Source: SZUA-444 sp965226565 (lineage in GTDB: Bacteria; Bacillota; Clostridia; Oscillospirales; Ruminococcaceae). From it: 64,000 nucleotides of DNA. Numbering within the stretch: position 1 is the first letter of the stretch; each line of letters opens with the position of its first letter. Made by a program: the position numbers and the translations under genes. Under the pieces are notes generated by a model. It had not been told where the DNA came from and made no database searches. It was given only the letters and a program-made list of their open reading frames with translations. Positions 1 through 9,045 of this stretch are shown here, one piece after another. The DNA is taken from the NCBI GenBank assembly GCA_965226565.1, contig CBDDDI010000004.1:1-64000 (forward strand). Direction: 5' to 3'.

Positions 1-144
1 GAGGATTTATATGTATAAATTTTGTAAAATTTGCTTGCAAATAACAGTGTGATGTGTTAATATTAACGGGTTAAGTGTTTTATCACTTAATTTACACATA
101 TTGCAATTATAATGTGTTTATACAAATTAGAAGGAGTGTACTTA

Positions 145-1434
145 ATGACTAAAGATATGTTTGATGAAGAAGAAAACTTCGAAAACGAAAATAAAGAAAA
201 TCAAGACACAGAAGTAGAAAATTCGAATGATGAAAATGATAACCAAGATTCTGAAACAGAAACTGAGATTGAAACTGTTGAAACAGAAAATGTAGAGACA
301 GAAAAAGAAAAACAAATAAAGAAAAAATATAAATTTATTATTACATTAATTATCACTATCTCTGTAGTGTTAATAAGTGGAATAACTGTTGTATTATTAA
401 ATATTGATTATATTTCATCTTGGATGACTAATGTTATAAGTGAAGCTAAGGTTTACGATTTTGAAGATGATACAATTATGACTATTAATGGACGTAAAAT
501 TCCAACTTCAAGATATGAAGCTTATTTTCATCAAATGCTGAAAAACTATGATCAAGGTAATAAAGATCTCTGGAAAAAAGGAGATTCTAATTACGACATG
601 AAACAAGTTAAAGACTTAATTAATTTTTCAAAAGAAAAAGTAGTTGAAATAGTTAGACAAACTGAGGCAATTCATATAATTGCTGAAGAAAATAATATAA
701 AACTAGGTGAAGAAGATAATAAAAAAGTTGATGAAATGATTACAGAACAAATCGAAAAGATTGGTGGAGAAGAAGCTTTTGAACAATTCTTGAAAGATAA
801 TTTCTTTGATAAAGATATGTTCAGATATGTTGCTGAAACAAGTTATTTAGGCGATAAAATTTATGAAACTTTTTATGGTGAAAAAGGAACACAACTAAAA
901 AGCAAAGATGAAATTGTTAAATACATTTCAAATGATCATGCATTAGTTAAACATATTTTAATTCAATTTCCTGAAGAAGTTACAAATGCTACTACTGATT
1001 CTTCAAATGTTGATGTAGACAAACTTAAAAAACAAACTAAGGAAAAAGCTGAAAAAGTTCTTAAAAAAGTAAAAGCTGGAGAAAATTTTGAGAAACTAAT
1101 AAACGAATATAACCAAGATCCAGGTATGAAAACTAATGCTGATGGATACTTCTTCTCAAAAGATGAAAATTACGCACAAGCTTTTAAAGATTCTGCTTTT
1201 GAACTAAAAGTTGGTGAAACAAGTGAACTTGTTGAAACTTCATTTGGTTATCATATTTTGAAAAAGTATGATATTGGAGATTATTATTCTAAAGATGCAA
1301 AATACAAAGAAAATATCGATGCTAGATATTATTCAACTATCTTTACAACTTATTTAGCTGATTTTGAAAAAGATCTTAAAATAGAATATGCTAAAGATTA
1401 TGATAAAATTGGAGCATTTTCATTTGGTTATTAA
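145..1434 (+). CDS. Membrane-anchored parvulin-type peptidyl-prolyl isomerase (PrsA/SurA-like foldase)
   Basis: Probable extracytoplasmic foldase that assists folding of secreted proteins by prolyl isomerisation. The chosen start is the ATG at 145, with an aaggag Shine-Dalgarno at 131-136; an in-frame ATG at 112 has none. The 429-residue protein begins with a very acidic, Glu/Asn-rich cytoplasmic stretch of about 55 residues, then a Lys patch and one transmembrane helix at about 64-87. A SurA-N-like helical region follows, and a rotamase (PPIC) domain at about 266-370, beginning with His-Ala-Leu-Val-Lys-His and ending with the typical Phe-Gly-Tyr-His. There is no lipobox, so it is anchored by a helix rather than by lipid as in PrsA. 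It is a single-gene unit followed by a terminator. Confidence 0.85.
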   Translation: MTKDMFDEEENFENENKENQDTEVENSNDENDNQDSETETEIETVETENVETEKEKQIKKKYKFIITLIITISVVLISGITVVLLNIDYISSWMTNVISEAKVYDFEDDTIMTINGRKIPTSRYEAYFHQMLKNYDQGNKDLWKKGDSNYDMKQVKDLINFSKEKVVEIVRQTEAIHIIAEENNIKLGEEDNKKVDEMITEQIEKIGGEEAFEQFLKDNFFDKDMFRYVAETSYLGDKIYETFYGEKGTQLKSKDEIVKYISNDHALVKHILIQFPEEVTNATTDSSNVDVDKLKKQTKEKAEKVLKKVKAGENFEKLINEYNQDPGMKTNADGYFFSKDENYAQAFKDSAFELKVGETSELVETSFGYHILKKYDIGDYYSKDAKYKENIDARYYSTIFTTYLADFEKDLKIEYAKDYDKIGAFSFGY

Positions 1435-1443
1435 TTAAACACT

Positions 1444-1475
1444 AAAGGAGTTCTTACTTAGAACTCCTTTTATTT
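1444..1475 (+). terminator. Rho-independent terminator of the foldase gene
   Basis: An 11-bp perfect stem (1444-1454 with 1460-1470) is followed by a T-rich run, 10 bases after the foldase stop codon. Confidence 0.85.
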
Positions 1476-1490
1476 TTATATATGCATAAA

Positions 1491-1518
1491 AAAAGAAGTT
1501 CTATAAAGAACTTCTTTT
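1491..1518 (-). terminator. Terminator of the FAD dehydrogenase gene
   Basis: A 12-bp perfect stem (1491-1502 with 1507-1518) lies just past the minus-strand stop at 1533. It is A-rich on one side and T-rich on the other, so it could act in both directions. Confidence 0.8.
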
Positions 1519-1532
1519 TATTTTTTTAATAA

Positions 1533-2906
1533 TTATTTTGTAATTTTATCAGCAACATATAATCCGTTAGCAGCAGCTTGAGCAAGTGAACGAGTAAATC
1601 CAGCACCATCACCAATAGCATAAATGCCTTTACATCCTACTATCTCGAAATCATCAGCTTCAGGTCTTGCTGAATAATACTTACACTCAATACCATATAA
1701 CAATGTATCATAATTTGCAGTACCAGGAGCAATTTTATCAAGAGCATAAATAATTTCAATAATGTTATCTAGCTGTCTTTTAGGCAAACATAAACTTAAA
1801 TCACCAGGAACAGCTTTTAATGATGGAATAGTTGTAGATTTTTTCAAACGTTCTTCTGTTGTACGTCTACCATTAATAAGATCTCCAAATCTTTGAACTA
1901 AAATTCCATCTCCACTTAATAGATTAGACAATTTTGCAATATGTCTTGCATATTCAATTGGCTCTTCAAAAGGAGTTGTAAATTTTTGTGTTGAAAGCAA
2001 TGCGAAATTAGAATTTTTAGTCTTTCTGCATTCTTCTCTATAAGAATGTCCATTAACAGTTATTACACCAGCTGTATTTTCTGTTACAACACTACCTCTA
2101 TCATTAAAGCAGAACATACGAGTTCTATCTCCATATTGCTCACTTAAATGCCAAATCTTAGGCTCATAAATTTTCTTAGCGAAATCTTCCCAAATTATAG
2201 CTGGCAACTCTACTCTTACACCAACATCAACTTGATTATTTAAGAAATCAACATTATTTTTCTTAGACCATTCTTGAAGAAATTTGCTTCCAGCTCTTCC
2301 AACAGCAAATACAATGCTATTTGCACTAATAGTAACATCATCACCATCACATTTATAAGCAACAGTATTATCTTCCTTATTTATGTCTGTAACTTCAGCA
2401 GAAGTAATTATTTCACATTTAGTTTTCAAATCATTAATAATGTTTTGCATTGTACTAAAATTAGAATCTGTACCAAGATGTTTAACTTGTGCTTGTTGCA
2501 TATGTAAACCATTTTGCAAGCACATTTTTTTAAGATCATCATTAGGCATAAAACGTTCTGTAGTAGCACCATACTCAACTAAAATATTATCAGCTTGTTC
2601 TATATAATCCATAACAACATCGTCATCAAGAACTTCATTTAACCAACCACCGTATTCAGTAGTAATTACATATTTTCCATCAGAGAAAGCACCAGCTCCA
2701 GCCATACCTTCCATTATAGCACATGATTTACATTTAACACATGTCTCAACTTTTTTATCAAGTATAGGACATTTTCTTTTTTCAATAGAATGTCCTTTTT
2801 CAAGAATAACAACTTTAAAATTAGGGTTATTTTTGATAGCTCTGTAAGCTGTCATTATTCCGCCGATTCCTCCGCCGATTATTGCTAAATCATAATTTTT
2901 TATCAT
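1533..2906 (-). CDS. NAD(P)/FAD-dependent oxidoreductase (COG2509 family)
   Basis: Uncharacterised FAD-dependent dehydrogenase of 457 residues. The N-terminal dinucleotide-binding fold is clear: Gly-Gly-Gly-Ile-Gly-Gly at residues 11-16, then the acidic end of strand beta-2 (LEKG). A Cys cluster (Cys46, Cys56, Cys59, Cys62) follows in the arrangement typical of COG2509 proteins and may bind a metal or take part in redox chemistry. Near the C terminus, a GIYAIGDGAGFTRSL-type motif closes the FAD site. The substrate is unknown for the family. The gene stands alone, with a gggggat ribosome site before its ATG, and is divergent from the symporter gene. Confidence 0.85.
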   Translation of the reverse strand: MIKNYDLAIIGGGIGGIMTAYRAIKNNPNFKVVILEKGHSIEKRKCPILDKKVETCVKCKSCAIMEGMAGAGAFSDGKYVITTEYGGWLNEVLDDDVVMDYIEQADNILVEYGATTERFMPNDDLKKMCLQNGLHMQQAQVKHLGTDSNFSTMQNIINDLKTKCEIITSAEVTDINKEDNTVAYKCDGDDVTISANSIVFAVGRAGSKFLQEWSKKNNVDFLNNQVDVGVRVELPAIIWEDFAKKIYEPKIWHLSEQYGDRTRMFCFNDRGSVVTENTAGVITVNGHSYREECRKTKNSNFALLSTQKFTTPFEEPIEYARHIAKLSNLLSGDGILVQRFGDLINGRRTTEERLKKSTTIPSLKAVPGDLSLCLPKRQLDNIIEIIYALDKIAPGTANYDTLLYGIECKYYSARPEADDFEIVGCKGIYAIGDGAGFTRSLAQAAANGLYVADKITK

Positions 2907-2946
2907 TTTTATCCCCCATTTATCTGTTTAAACAACCACCTTGAAT

Positions 2947-2975
2947 ACTTTACACTATTTTGGGACACATTACAA
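2947..2975 (-). promoter_or_regulatory. Candidate sigma-A promoter for the FAD dehydrogenase
   Basis: On the minus strand, TTGTAA (2970-2975) and TAAAGT (2947-2952) are separated by exactly 17 bp, about 40 bp upstream of the start codon. Confidence 0.45.
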
Positions 2976-3224
2976 TAGGATTTCAACACTTGTATATAAT
3001 TATAAATTATAAATATTATATTTAATATAATTTTAAATTATATTATGTAAAATTTATACACATTTATTATTATTTTTTTAATATTAGATTAAAAAAATAT
3101 TAATGACACTTCACTCTTTTTTATATCCAATATACTACAATTATTTTTTACATAATTTAATAATTGAATTTATACTAATTTTGTAGTAAAATTTTATCAT
3201 GCATTGCTTTAAACGGCTAAAAAC
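2976..3224. other. AT-rich intergenic region between divergent genes
   Basis: This is the middle of the only gene-free stretch longer than 300 bases (2907-3296). Apart from the two promoter candidates at its ends I see only very AT-rich sequence, with no convincing reading frame, hairpin or repeat. Confidence 0.6.
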
Positions 3225-3254
3225 ATGACAATAATATATTTATACATATATAAT
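3225..3254 (+). promoter_or_regulatory. Candidate promoter of the sodium symporter gene
   Basis: ATGACA (3225-3230) and TATAAT (3249-3254) are separated by 18 bp. Transcription would start near 3261 and give a short leader before the ATG at 3297. Confidence 0.5.
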
Positions 3255-3296
3255 ATGCATATTTTATTTTATAAAAAAATTCTCAAGGAGGCAAAA

Positions 3297-4649
3297 ATGC
3301 ATAAAAATAAAACAAGCAGAGGACAATTTTCATCCTCACTAGGATTTATATTAGCTGCAACAGGTTCAGCTATTGGTCTAGGAAATCTATGGAAATTTCC
3401 TTATGTAGCAGGATCAAGTGGTGGTGGATTATTTGTAATCTTCTATATTTTGTTTACACTGCTACTTGGTATACCATTAATGCTTGCAGAAATAAGTATT
3501 GGTAGAAAAACAAAATTAAATCCTATTGGAGCTTATAAAAAACTTAATCCTAAATGGAAATTCATTGGTGCTTTCAGTGTTCTTACATCATTCATAGTAC
3601 TATCATATTACAGCGTTGTAGGTGGATGGGTGCTTAAATATTTTTCAAAATACTTAACATCTCCTAATTTTGGCACAGATACATCTGAATTTTTCAACAA
3701 TTTTATCTCAAGTCCAACAGAACCTGTTATATGGCACCTTATCTTTATGGCAATAACAGCATTCATAGTAGTTGGTGGTGTATCAAAAGGTATTGAAAAA
3801 GTAAGTAAATTTATGCTTCCTACACTTTTTGTTATTATAATCATTGTTGCTGTTCGTGCAGTAACTCTTGATGGTGCAGGCGAAGGTTTAAAATTCTTTT
3901 TAATGCCACATTTAGATCAAGTTTCAACATTTGATGGTGCAATAAAACTTATGGCACAAGCGTTAGGACAAGTATTTTTCAGCTTAAGTATAGGTACAGG
4001 TATTGGAATTACTTACGGAAGCTATTTAAAGAAAAAATCAAATCTACAAAAAGATGCTGTGATTATATCAAGTTTAGACTCACTTATCGCAATCTTAGCT
4101 GGAATCGCAATATTACCTGCAGTATTTGCGCTAGGATTCAAACCAGAAGCTGGTCCTGGACTATTATTTGAAATACTTCCAGCAGTATTTAATGAACTTC
4201 CAATGGGACGTTTGTTTGGAATAGCATTCTTTATATTACTATTCTTTGCTTCAGTAACTTCTTCAATGTCAATGCTTGAAGTAGTAACATCTTATTTTAT
4301 TGATAACTTTAAAATCAAAAGACGTACTGCAACAATAGCTTTAGCATCAATAATGGCTGTTATAGGTATATTCTGTTCTTTATCTTTTGGAGCACTATCT
4401 GATTTCAGAATTTTTAATATGAATATATTTAATGTATTAGGATTCTTTACAGATAAAATTCTAATGCCTCTTAACGGTATTCTAATGTGTATATTCATTG
4501 GACATTTTTATAAAGTTTCTAGACTTTCTGATGAAATTGCAATAGGAACAAAAACAGGAAAATTTAAATTAGAAAAAGTATTTAATATATTTATTAGTTG
4601 GATATGTCCAATATTAATTTTAATAATCTTTATCTTTGAATTAATCTAA
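3297..4649 (+). CDS. Sodium-dependent amino-acid transporter (neurotransmitter:sodium symporter family)
   Basis: Integral membrane Na+-coupled transporter of the NSS family (LeuT/MhsT/TnaT type), importing amino acids or similar solutes. The start is the ATG at 3297, preceded by a perfect aaggagg; an upstream in-frame ATG has no ribosome site. The protein has 450 residues, close to MhsT and shorter than LeuT. Residues 23-36 carry the family signature in helix 1 (GSAIGLGNLWKFPY), including the unwound segment that holds Na+ and substrate. A YYSVVGGW motif lies in helix 3, and about 11 hydrophobic helices follow. Exact substrate cannot be told; tyrosine, tryptophan or branched-chain amino acids are possible. 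Confidence 0.9.
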   Translation: MHKNKTSRGQFSSSLGFILAATGSAIGLGNLWKFPYVAGSSGGGLFVIFYILFTLLLGIPLMLAEISIGRKTKLNPIGAYKKLNPKWKFIGAFSVLTSFIVLSYYSVVGGWVLKYFSKYLTSPNFGTDTSEFFNNFISSPTEPVIWHLIFMAITAFIVVGGVSKGIEKVSKFMLPTLFVIIIIVAVRAVTLDGAGEGLKFFLMPHLDQVSTFDGAIKLMAQALGQVFFSLSIGTGIGITYGSYLKKKSNLQKDAVIISSLDSLIAILAGIAILPAVFALGFKPEAGPGLLFEILPAVFNELPMGRLFGIAFFILLFFASVTSSMSMLEVVTSYFIDNFKIKRRTATIALASIMAVIGIFCSLSFGALSDFRIFNMNIFNVLGFFTDKILMPLNGILMCIFIGHFYKVSRLSDEIAIGTKTGKFKLEKVFNIFISWICPILILIIFIFELI

Positions 4650-4661
4650 AAAATAAAAAAC

Positions 4662-4693
4662 AAAAGGAATTCTTAATATTAAGAATTCCTTTT
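4662..4693. terminator. Bidirectional terminator between symporter and yfbR
   Basis: A perfect inverted repeat around ggaattctta/taagaattcc is bordered by A-run and T-run. It lies between convergent stop codons at 4649 and 4716. Confidence 0.85.
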
Positions 4694-4715
4694 TTTATTA
4701 TATAAATATATTATA

Positions 4716-5300
4716 TTAAGCTTGATCATCCAATGTAAGATTAAATGATGGTATAAACTCTTGTAAAAAACACTTAACTTCAGGTAAATCTGAATCAGAT
4801 AAATTTTTCATAATAGTTTCTTCCGCTTTAATAAAATCCATATTTCCCATTTGTTTTTCTTCTATACATTTAATTAGTGCAGATATCCTATCAGCTGCTT
4901 TTACTATTTTCCAAAGCTCTTCTTCATCATTATCCTTTAAAAAAATAGAATCATACTCTTTCTTAATATCATCAGGCAAATAAGAAAGTAATTTATTCGT
5001 TGCAACATCTTCAATTTCGTCATAAGCACTTTTTATATTTTTGCTATAATATTTTATAGGTGTTGGTAAATCACCTGTTATGATCTCTGAGCAATCATGA
5101 AACAACGCAAGTACTGCAAGTCTTTCACAATCAACATCACCACCATAACGCTTATTTTTAATCACACCAAGAGCATGAGCTATTACAGCAACATCATAAC
5201 TATGTTCACAAATATTTTCACTACGTACATTTCTCATCAAACCCCAACGAGTAATGTATTTCATTCTTGACAACATCGAAAAAAATTGTTTATTTTCCAT
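4716..5300 (-). CDS. yfbR: 5'-deoxynucleotidase, YfbR-like HD-domain phosphohydrolase
   Basis: Metal-dependent 5'-nucleotidase that removes phosphate from deoxyribonucleoside monophosphates, adjusting dNTP pools. The 194-residue protein aligns over its whole length with E. coli YfbR as I remember it. Shared features are an RWGLMRNVRSENICEHS-type start with metal-ligand His33, the His68-Asp69 pair in ALFHDCSE, the GDLPTPIKYY loop, and a C-terminal EFIPSFNLTLDD-type end. It starts at an ATG after gaggt and stands between two terminators, so it is probably a one-gene unit. Confidence 0.9.
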   Translation of the reverse strand: MENKQFFSMLSRMKYITRWGLMRNVRSENICEHSYDVAVIAHALGVIKNKRYGGDVDCERLAVLALFHDCSEIITGDLPTPIKYYSKNIKSAYDEIEDVATNKLLSYLPDDIKKEYDSIFLKDNDEEELWKIVKAADRISALIKCIEEKQMGNMDFIKAEETIMKNLSDSDLPEVKCFLQEFIPSFNLTLDDQA

Positions 5301-5333
5301 ATTAATAACCTCAAAAACATTTTATATTAAAAT

Positions 5334-5364
5334 AAAAAGCTCTCATATAAAATGGGAGCTTTTT
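5334..5364 (-). terminator. Terminator of the rpsB-tsf operon
   Basis: A 13-bp stem (5334-5346 with 5352-5364, one G-T pair) ends in a T run on the minus strand, 17 bases past the tsf stop. Confidence 0.8.
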
Positions 5365-5380
5365 TAATTTTAGTTTTATA

Positions 5381-6301
5381 CTATTTAACCATGTTAGCAA
5401 CTTCATCAGCAAAGTTGTCATCTCTTTTTTCAATACCTTCGCCTTTTTCATAACGAATGAATTGAGAAACTGTTATATTACCACCAAGTTCTTTAGCAAC
5501 ACTATCAACATATTGTTTAACAGTCATATCGCCATCTTTAACAAAAGCTTGGTCAAGTAGACAGTTTTCGCTATAGTATTTTCTCATTTTACCTTCAACT
5601 ATTTTAGCTCTAACTTGTTCTGGTTTATTAGCCATTTTAGGATCTTCAGCCATTTGAGCCAAAAGAATTTTCTTTTCATTTTCAAGAGCTTCAGCAGAAA
5701 CTTGAGAATTATTTAAATATAAAGGATTCATAGCAGCAATTTGTAATGCACAGTCTTTACCAGCTGCAAGCATTTTTTCGTTATCAGCAGCAATATCAGA
5801 ATCAAGTTTTACAAGAACTGCAATTTTTCCTCCGCCATGAACGTAAGGAACAAGAATTCCTTCAACTCTTTCAAAACGACGAATTTGCATATTTTCTCTA
5901 ATTTTTAAGAATAGTTCTTGAAGTGCTTCGTCAACAGTAACTGATCCGCCAGAAATTGTTGTAGCTTTTAAAGCTTCAAGATCAGCAGGATTACTTTCAA
6001 TAACAGTTTTTGCAACTTGGTTTACAAAGTTTTTAAATTCATCGTTATTAGCAACGAAATCTGTTTCTGAATTTATTTCAATAACAGCACCTACACCGTT
6101 TTCAACAACTGCAACAACTAAACCTTCAGCAGCAATTCTGCCTGATTTTTTAGCTTGAGTAGCAAGTCCTTTTTCACGAAGTATTTGTAGCGCTTCTTCT
6201 TTATTACCATCTGCCTCAACAAGTGCTTTTTTACAATCCATCATACCAACGCCAGTTTGAGATCTAAGCTCAGCAACGTCTTTAGCTGTAATATTAGCCA
6301 T
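5381..6301 (-). CDS. tsf: Translation elongation factor Ts
   Basis: Guanine-nucleotide exchange factor that regenerates EF-Tu-GTP during translation. The 306-residue protein has the N-terminal UBA-like domain (AKDVAELRSQTGVGMMDCKKALVEA pattern at about 5-30) and the classic TDFVANN motif near residue 82 that contacts EF-Tu. Two further EF-Ts core repeats follow. It starts at an ATG with a ggaggt ribosome site and is the second gene of the rpsB-tsf operon, 100 bases behind rpsB, with a hairpin between them. Confidence 0.97.
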   Translation of the reverse strand: MANITAKDVAELRSQTGVGMMDCKKALVEADGNKEEALQILREKGLATQAKKSGRIAAEGLVVAVVENGVGAVIEINSETDFVANNDEFKNFVNQVAKTVIESNPADLEALKATTISGGSVTVDEALQELFLKIRENMQIRRFERVEGILVPYVHGGGKIAVLVKLDSDIAADNEKMLAAGKDCALQIAAMNPLYLNNSQVSAEALENEKKILLAQMAEDPKMANKPEQVRAKIVEGKMRKYYSENCLLDQAFVKDGDMTVKQYVDSVAKELGGNITVSQFIRYEKGEGIEKRDDNFADEVANMVK

Positions 6302-6337
6302 ATATAATTTACCTCCAAAATATTATTATCTAAAAAT

Positions 6338-6361
6338 ATGCCCGAGTTTTATATCGGGCAT
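6338..6361 (-). terminator. Intercistronic hairpin between rpsB and tsf
   Basis: An 8-bp GC-rich stem (6338-6345 with 6354-6361), unusual in such AT-rich DNA, is followed on the minus strand by atattttta. It may be a partial terminator or an RNA-processing or stability element that sets the ratio of S2 to EF-Ts. Confidence 0.5.
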
Positions 6362-6401
6362 AAAAATTCAAGTCAATTAATCTTATAAACTACAATAAAA
6401 A

Positions 6402-7136
6402 TTATTCAGCAGCTTCTTCTGTAGCAGCTTCTTGAGCATCTTCTTCAGTTTGTTCGCCTTGTCTACCTTCAATGATAGCGTCAGCCATACAACCAGAAAT
6501 TAGTTTAACTGCTCTAATAGCATCATCATTACCAGGAATAACATAATCAACTTCGTCTGGATCACAGTTTGTATCAACAATAGCTACAACTGGAATACCA
6601 AGTTTTTTAGCCTCACTAACAGCGATCTTTTCTTTCTTAGGATCAACAACGAAAAGTGCGCCAGGAAGTTTTTTCATATCTTTAATTCCGCCTAGGAATT
6701 TTTCTAGTTTGTCTATTTCAAGATTCAACTTGATAACTTCTTTTTTAGGAAGAAGATCAAAAGTTCCGTCTTCTTTCATAACGTTAAGTTGTTCAAGTCT
6801 TTTAATTCTTCTTTGGATTGTCTTGAAGTTTGTCATCATTCCTCCAAGCCAACGAGCATTTACATAATGTGCATTTGAACGGATAGCCTCTTCTTTAATA
6901 GAGTTTCCAGCTTGTTTTTTAGTTCCTACAAAAAGAACACTTTCGCCATTAGCAGCGATGTCACGAACAAACATATAAGCTTCTTCAAGCTTCTTTACAG
7001 TTTTCTGTAAATCGATAATGTAAATTCCGTTTCTTTCTGTAAAAATGTATCTTGCCATTTTTGGATTCCATCTTCTTGTTTGGTGACCGAAATGTACACC
7101 AGCCTCAAGAAGTTGTTTCATTGATACTACTCCCAT
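6402..7136 (-). CDS. rpsB: Small-subunit ribosomal protein S2 (uS2)
   Basis: Structural protein of the 30S subunit. I place the start at the ATG at 7136, directly after a strong ggaggt site (MGVVSMKQLLEAG); the frame stays open 20 codons further upstream, but no ribosome site supports that start. The 244 residues include the S2 signatures VHFGHQTRRWNPKMARYIF near the N terminus and PGALFVVDPKKEKIAVSEA in the middle. The C terminus is acidic and rich in Glu and Ala. It is transcribed from its own promoter, with tsf following. Confidence 0.97.
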   Translation of the reverse strand: MGVVSMKQLLEAGVHFGHQTRRWNPKMARYIFTERNGIYIIDLQKTVKKLEEAYMFVRDIAANGESVLFVGTKKQAGNSIKEEAIRSNAHYVNARWLGGMMTNFKTIQRRIKRLEQLNVMKEDGTFDLLPKKEVIKLNLEIDKLEKFLGGIKDMKKLPGALFVVDPKKEKIAVSEAKKLGIPVVAIVDTNCDPDEVDYVIPGNDDAIRAVKLISGCMADAIIEGRQGEQTEEDAQEAATEEAAE

Positions 7137-7247
7137 GGTAGTTACCTCCTGTTTTTGGTTTTTAAAATTATCCTCCGCATAGTTTCTTTGTGACAACCTT
7201 TTTTAAAAGGACCAAACACAAATGCCATGCGTGTGAATTGCTCTACT

Positions 7248-7276
7248 ATTATATCATTATTATAACAAAAAATCAA
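7248..7276 (-). promoter_or_regulatory. Sigma-A promoter of rpsB-tsf
   Basis: On the minus strand, TTGATT (7271-7276) and TATAAT (7248-7253) have a 17-bp spacer. Predicted transcription start is near 7241, giving a leader of about 105 nt before rpsB. The leader could hold an S2 autoregulatory structure, but I could not identify one. Confidence 0.75.
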
Positions 7277-7290
7277 GAGCCAACTATTAA

Positions 7291-7590
7291 TTATTTCAAC
7301 AAATTTTCAACACTAAAACTTCTTGACTTTGGATTTTTTGTATGTTTAGCCAAATCATCAAAAGACACAAGTATCGTATCTTCACCAATAAGCTCTATAT
7401 CTTCACATTTTATTATTATATCATCATCTCTACCAAATAATCCTAGCAATTTTGACCTACCATAAACAATAAGAGCAAGTACACTTGCATTTTCAGTATT
7501 TAATTCAACATCATCAACAAATCCAAGTTTAGCACCATTCTTAATATTTACAATTTCCTTGTCTTTTAAATCACCAAGACTACAAATCAA
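7291..7590 (-). CDS. PRC-barrel domain protein, YlmC/YmxH family
   Basis: Small PRC-barrel protein of 99 residues in the YlmC/YmxH sporulation-associated family, of unknown biochemical function. The start is a TTG at 7590, placed by an excellent aaggaggtgaa ribosome site; no ATG or GTG lies nearby. From there the protein reads MICSLGDLKDKEIVNI, which is how family members begin. A conserved ALIVYGRSKLLGLFGR-type core follows and an EDIELIGEDTILV end. A longer frame that runs upstream into rarA is not used. It lies 82 bases after rarA and is probably co-transcribed with it. Confidence 0.85.
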   Translation of the reverse strand: MICSLGDLKDKEIVNIKNGAKLGFVDDVELNTENASVLALIVYGRSKLLGLFGRDDDIIIKCEDIELIGEDTILVSFDDLAKHTKNPKSRSFSVENLLK

Positions 7591-7672
7591 AACTTCACCT
7601 CCTTGCGTAAAAGTGCTGTTAATATATATGATTAACAACGCTTGTACAATTCGGTTTATACTAAAATAATAT

Positions 7673-8935
7673 TTATTTCTTAATTTTGTCCCAATATTTT
7701 TTAGCAAGTTGTTCTGTTTTATTATCAGCATATTCATAATAAACTTTATCTTTTATAGCATCAGGTAAATATTGTTGTTTCACATAATGATTTTCATATT
7801 CATGTGGATATAAATAATATTGACCTTTTATTTTAACATCATCACCATCAAAATGTTTATTTTGAAGATGTCTTGGATAATCTCCATAATCACCATTTTT
7901 TATATCCATCAATGCTTTATCAATCGCAAGATAAGCACTATTTGATTTTGGAGCAGTCGCAAGCAAAATAACAGCTTGTGCCAAAGGTAATCTTGCTTCA
8001 GGCAATCCTAATTGCATAGCACTATCAACACAAGATTTAACAATACTTATAGCTGATGGATATGCAAGTCCAACATCTTCACAAGCAATACAAAGTAGCC
8101 TTCTTGACAAAGAAATTATATCTCCAGCTTCAATAAGTCTCGCAGCATAATGAATAGCAGCATTTTCATCACTACCTCTAATAGATTTATGCAAAGCAGA
8201 AAGTATATCAAAATGCTCATCACCATTTTTGTCATATCTCATATTACTTCTTTGAGTAAAAATCTTCACATTATCAAGTTTCACAACTAAACTATCTTCT
8301 AAATTATCAGCAGCAAGAACACATAGTTCAACAGTATTAATTGATTTTCTAACATCTCCGCCACAACCTTTTGCAATATACTCAACAACACCATTTTCAA
8401 GCTTTAATTTAAGTCCTAATTCATCAGCCTTAATTTGAAAAGCTCTTTTAATAGCAGGAGTTATATCAGCAGTTGTAACAGGTTTAAATTCAAAAACAGT
8501 TGAACGGCTTATAATTGCATTATAAACATAAAAATAAGGATTTTCAGTTGTTGAAGCAATTAAAGTTATCTGGCCATTTTCTATATATTCAAGCAAAGAC
8601 TGCTGTTGTTTTTTATTAAGATATTGGATTTCATCTAAATAAAGCAAAATACCATTCATACCATCAATAGTATTTGTTTCAGAAATTATATTTTTTATAT
8701 CAGCAATAGATGCACTAGTTCCATTAAGCTTGTACATTTTTTTATTTGTACTTTCTGCAATCATACGTGCAACAGTAGTTTTACCTATTCCAGATGTTCC
8801 ATAAAAAATCATGTTTGGTATATTACCACTCTCAATAATTTTTCTAAGTGGTTTATTTTTACCAAGAAGATGTTTTTGACCTACAACATCATCCAAATTT
8901 TTAGGTCTTATTTTATCAGCAAGTGGAGCTGGCAT
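7673..8935 (-). CDS. rarA: Replication-associated recombination protein A (RarA/MgsA AAA+ ATPase)
   Basis: Clamp-loader-like AAA+ ATPase acting at stalled replication forks. The 420-residue protein has Walker A GTSGIGKTT at 46-54, Walker B with LLYLDEIQ near 97-104, a sensor-1 region (LIASTTENPYF), and the family's C-terminal tetramerisation and MgsA domain (HYAARLIEAGDIISLSRRL pattern). Length is normal for the family. The ATG follows gaggtg. The upstream hairpin separates it from the VanY gene, so its promoter should lie in 8936-8997. Confidence 0.93.
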   Translation of the reverse strand: MPAPLADKIRPKNLDDVVGQKHLLGKNKPLRKIIESGNIPNMIFYGTSGIGKTTVARMIAESTNKKMYKLNGTSASIADIKNIISETNTIDGMNGILLYLDEIQYLNKKQQQSLLEYIENGQITLIASTTENPYFYVYNAIISRSTVFEFKPVTTADITPAIKRAFQIKADELGLKLKLENGVVEYIAKGCGGDVRKSINTVELCVLAADNLEDSLVVKLDNVKIFTQRSNMRYDKNGDEHFDILSALHKSIRGSDENAAIHYAARLIEAGDIISLSRRLLCIACEDVGLAYPSAISIVKSCVDSAMQLGLPEARLPLAQAVILLATAPKSNSAYLAIDKALMDIKNGDYGDYPRHLQNKHFDGDDVKIKGQYYLYPHEYENHYVKQQYLPDAIKDKVYYEYADNKTEQLAKKYWDKIKK

Positions 8936-8997
8936 ATTTTCACCTCAATATCAAATTTACTAAAACTAATTATATCATACAATACTAAAAAAGAAAA

Positions 8998-9025
8998 AGG
9001 AATTTTTCATAATAGAAAAATTCCT
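8998..9025 (-). terminator. Terminator of the VanY-type gene
   Basis: An 11-bp perfect stem (8998-9008 with 9015-9025) is followed on the minus strand by a T-rich run, 21 bases after the stop. Confidence 0.8.
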
Positions 9026-9045
9026 AAAATCATTTATATTCTATA

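Noticed and set aside
112..144. Upstream in-frame ATG for the foldase
   Set aside because: No ribosome site; the ATG at 145 has aaggag at good spacing.
7591..7737. Longer N-terminal frame of the YlmC/YmxH protein that overlaps rarA
   Set aside because: The added residues lack family similarity, and the TTG at 7590 has a perfect aaggaggtgaa site, so the shorter form is the real protein.
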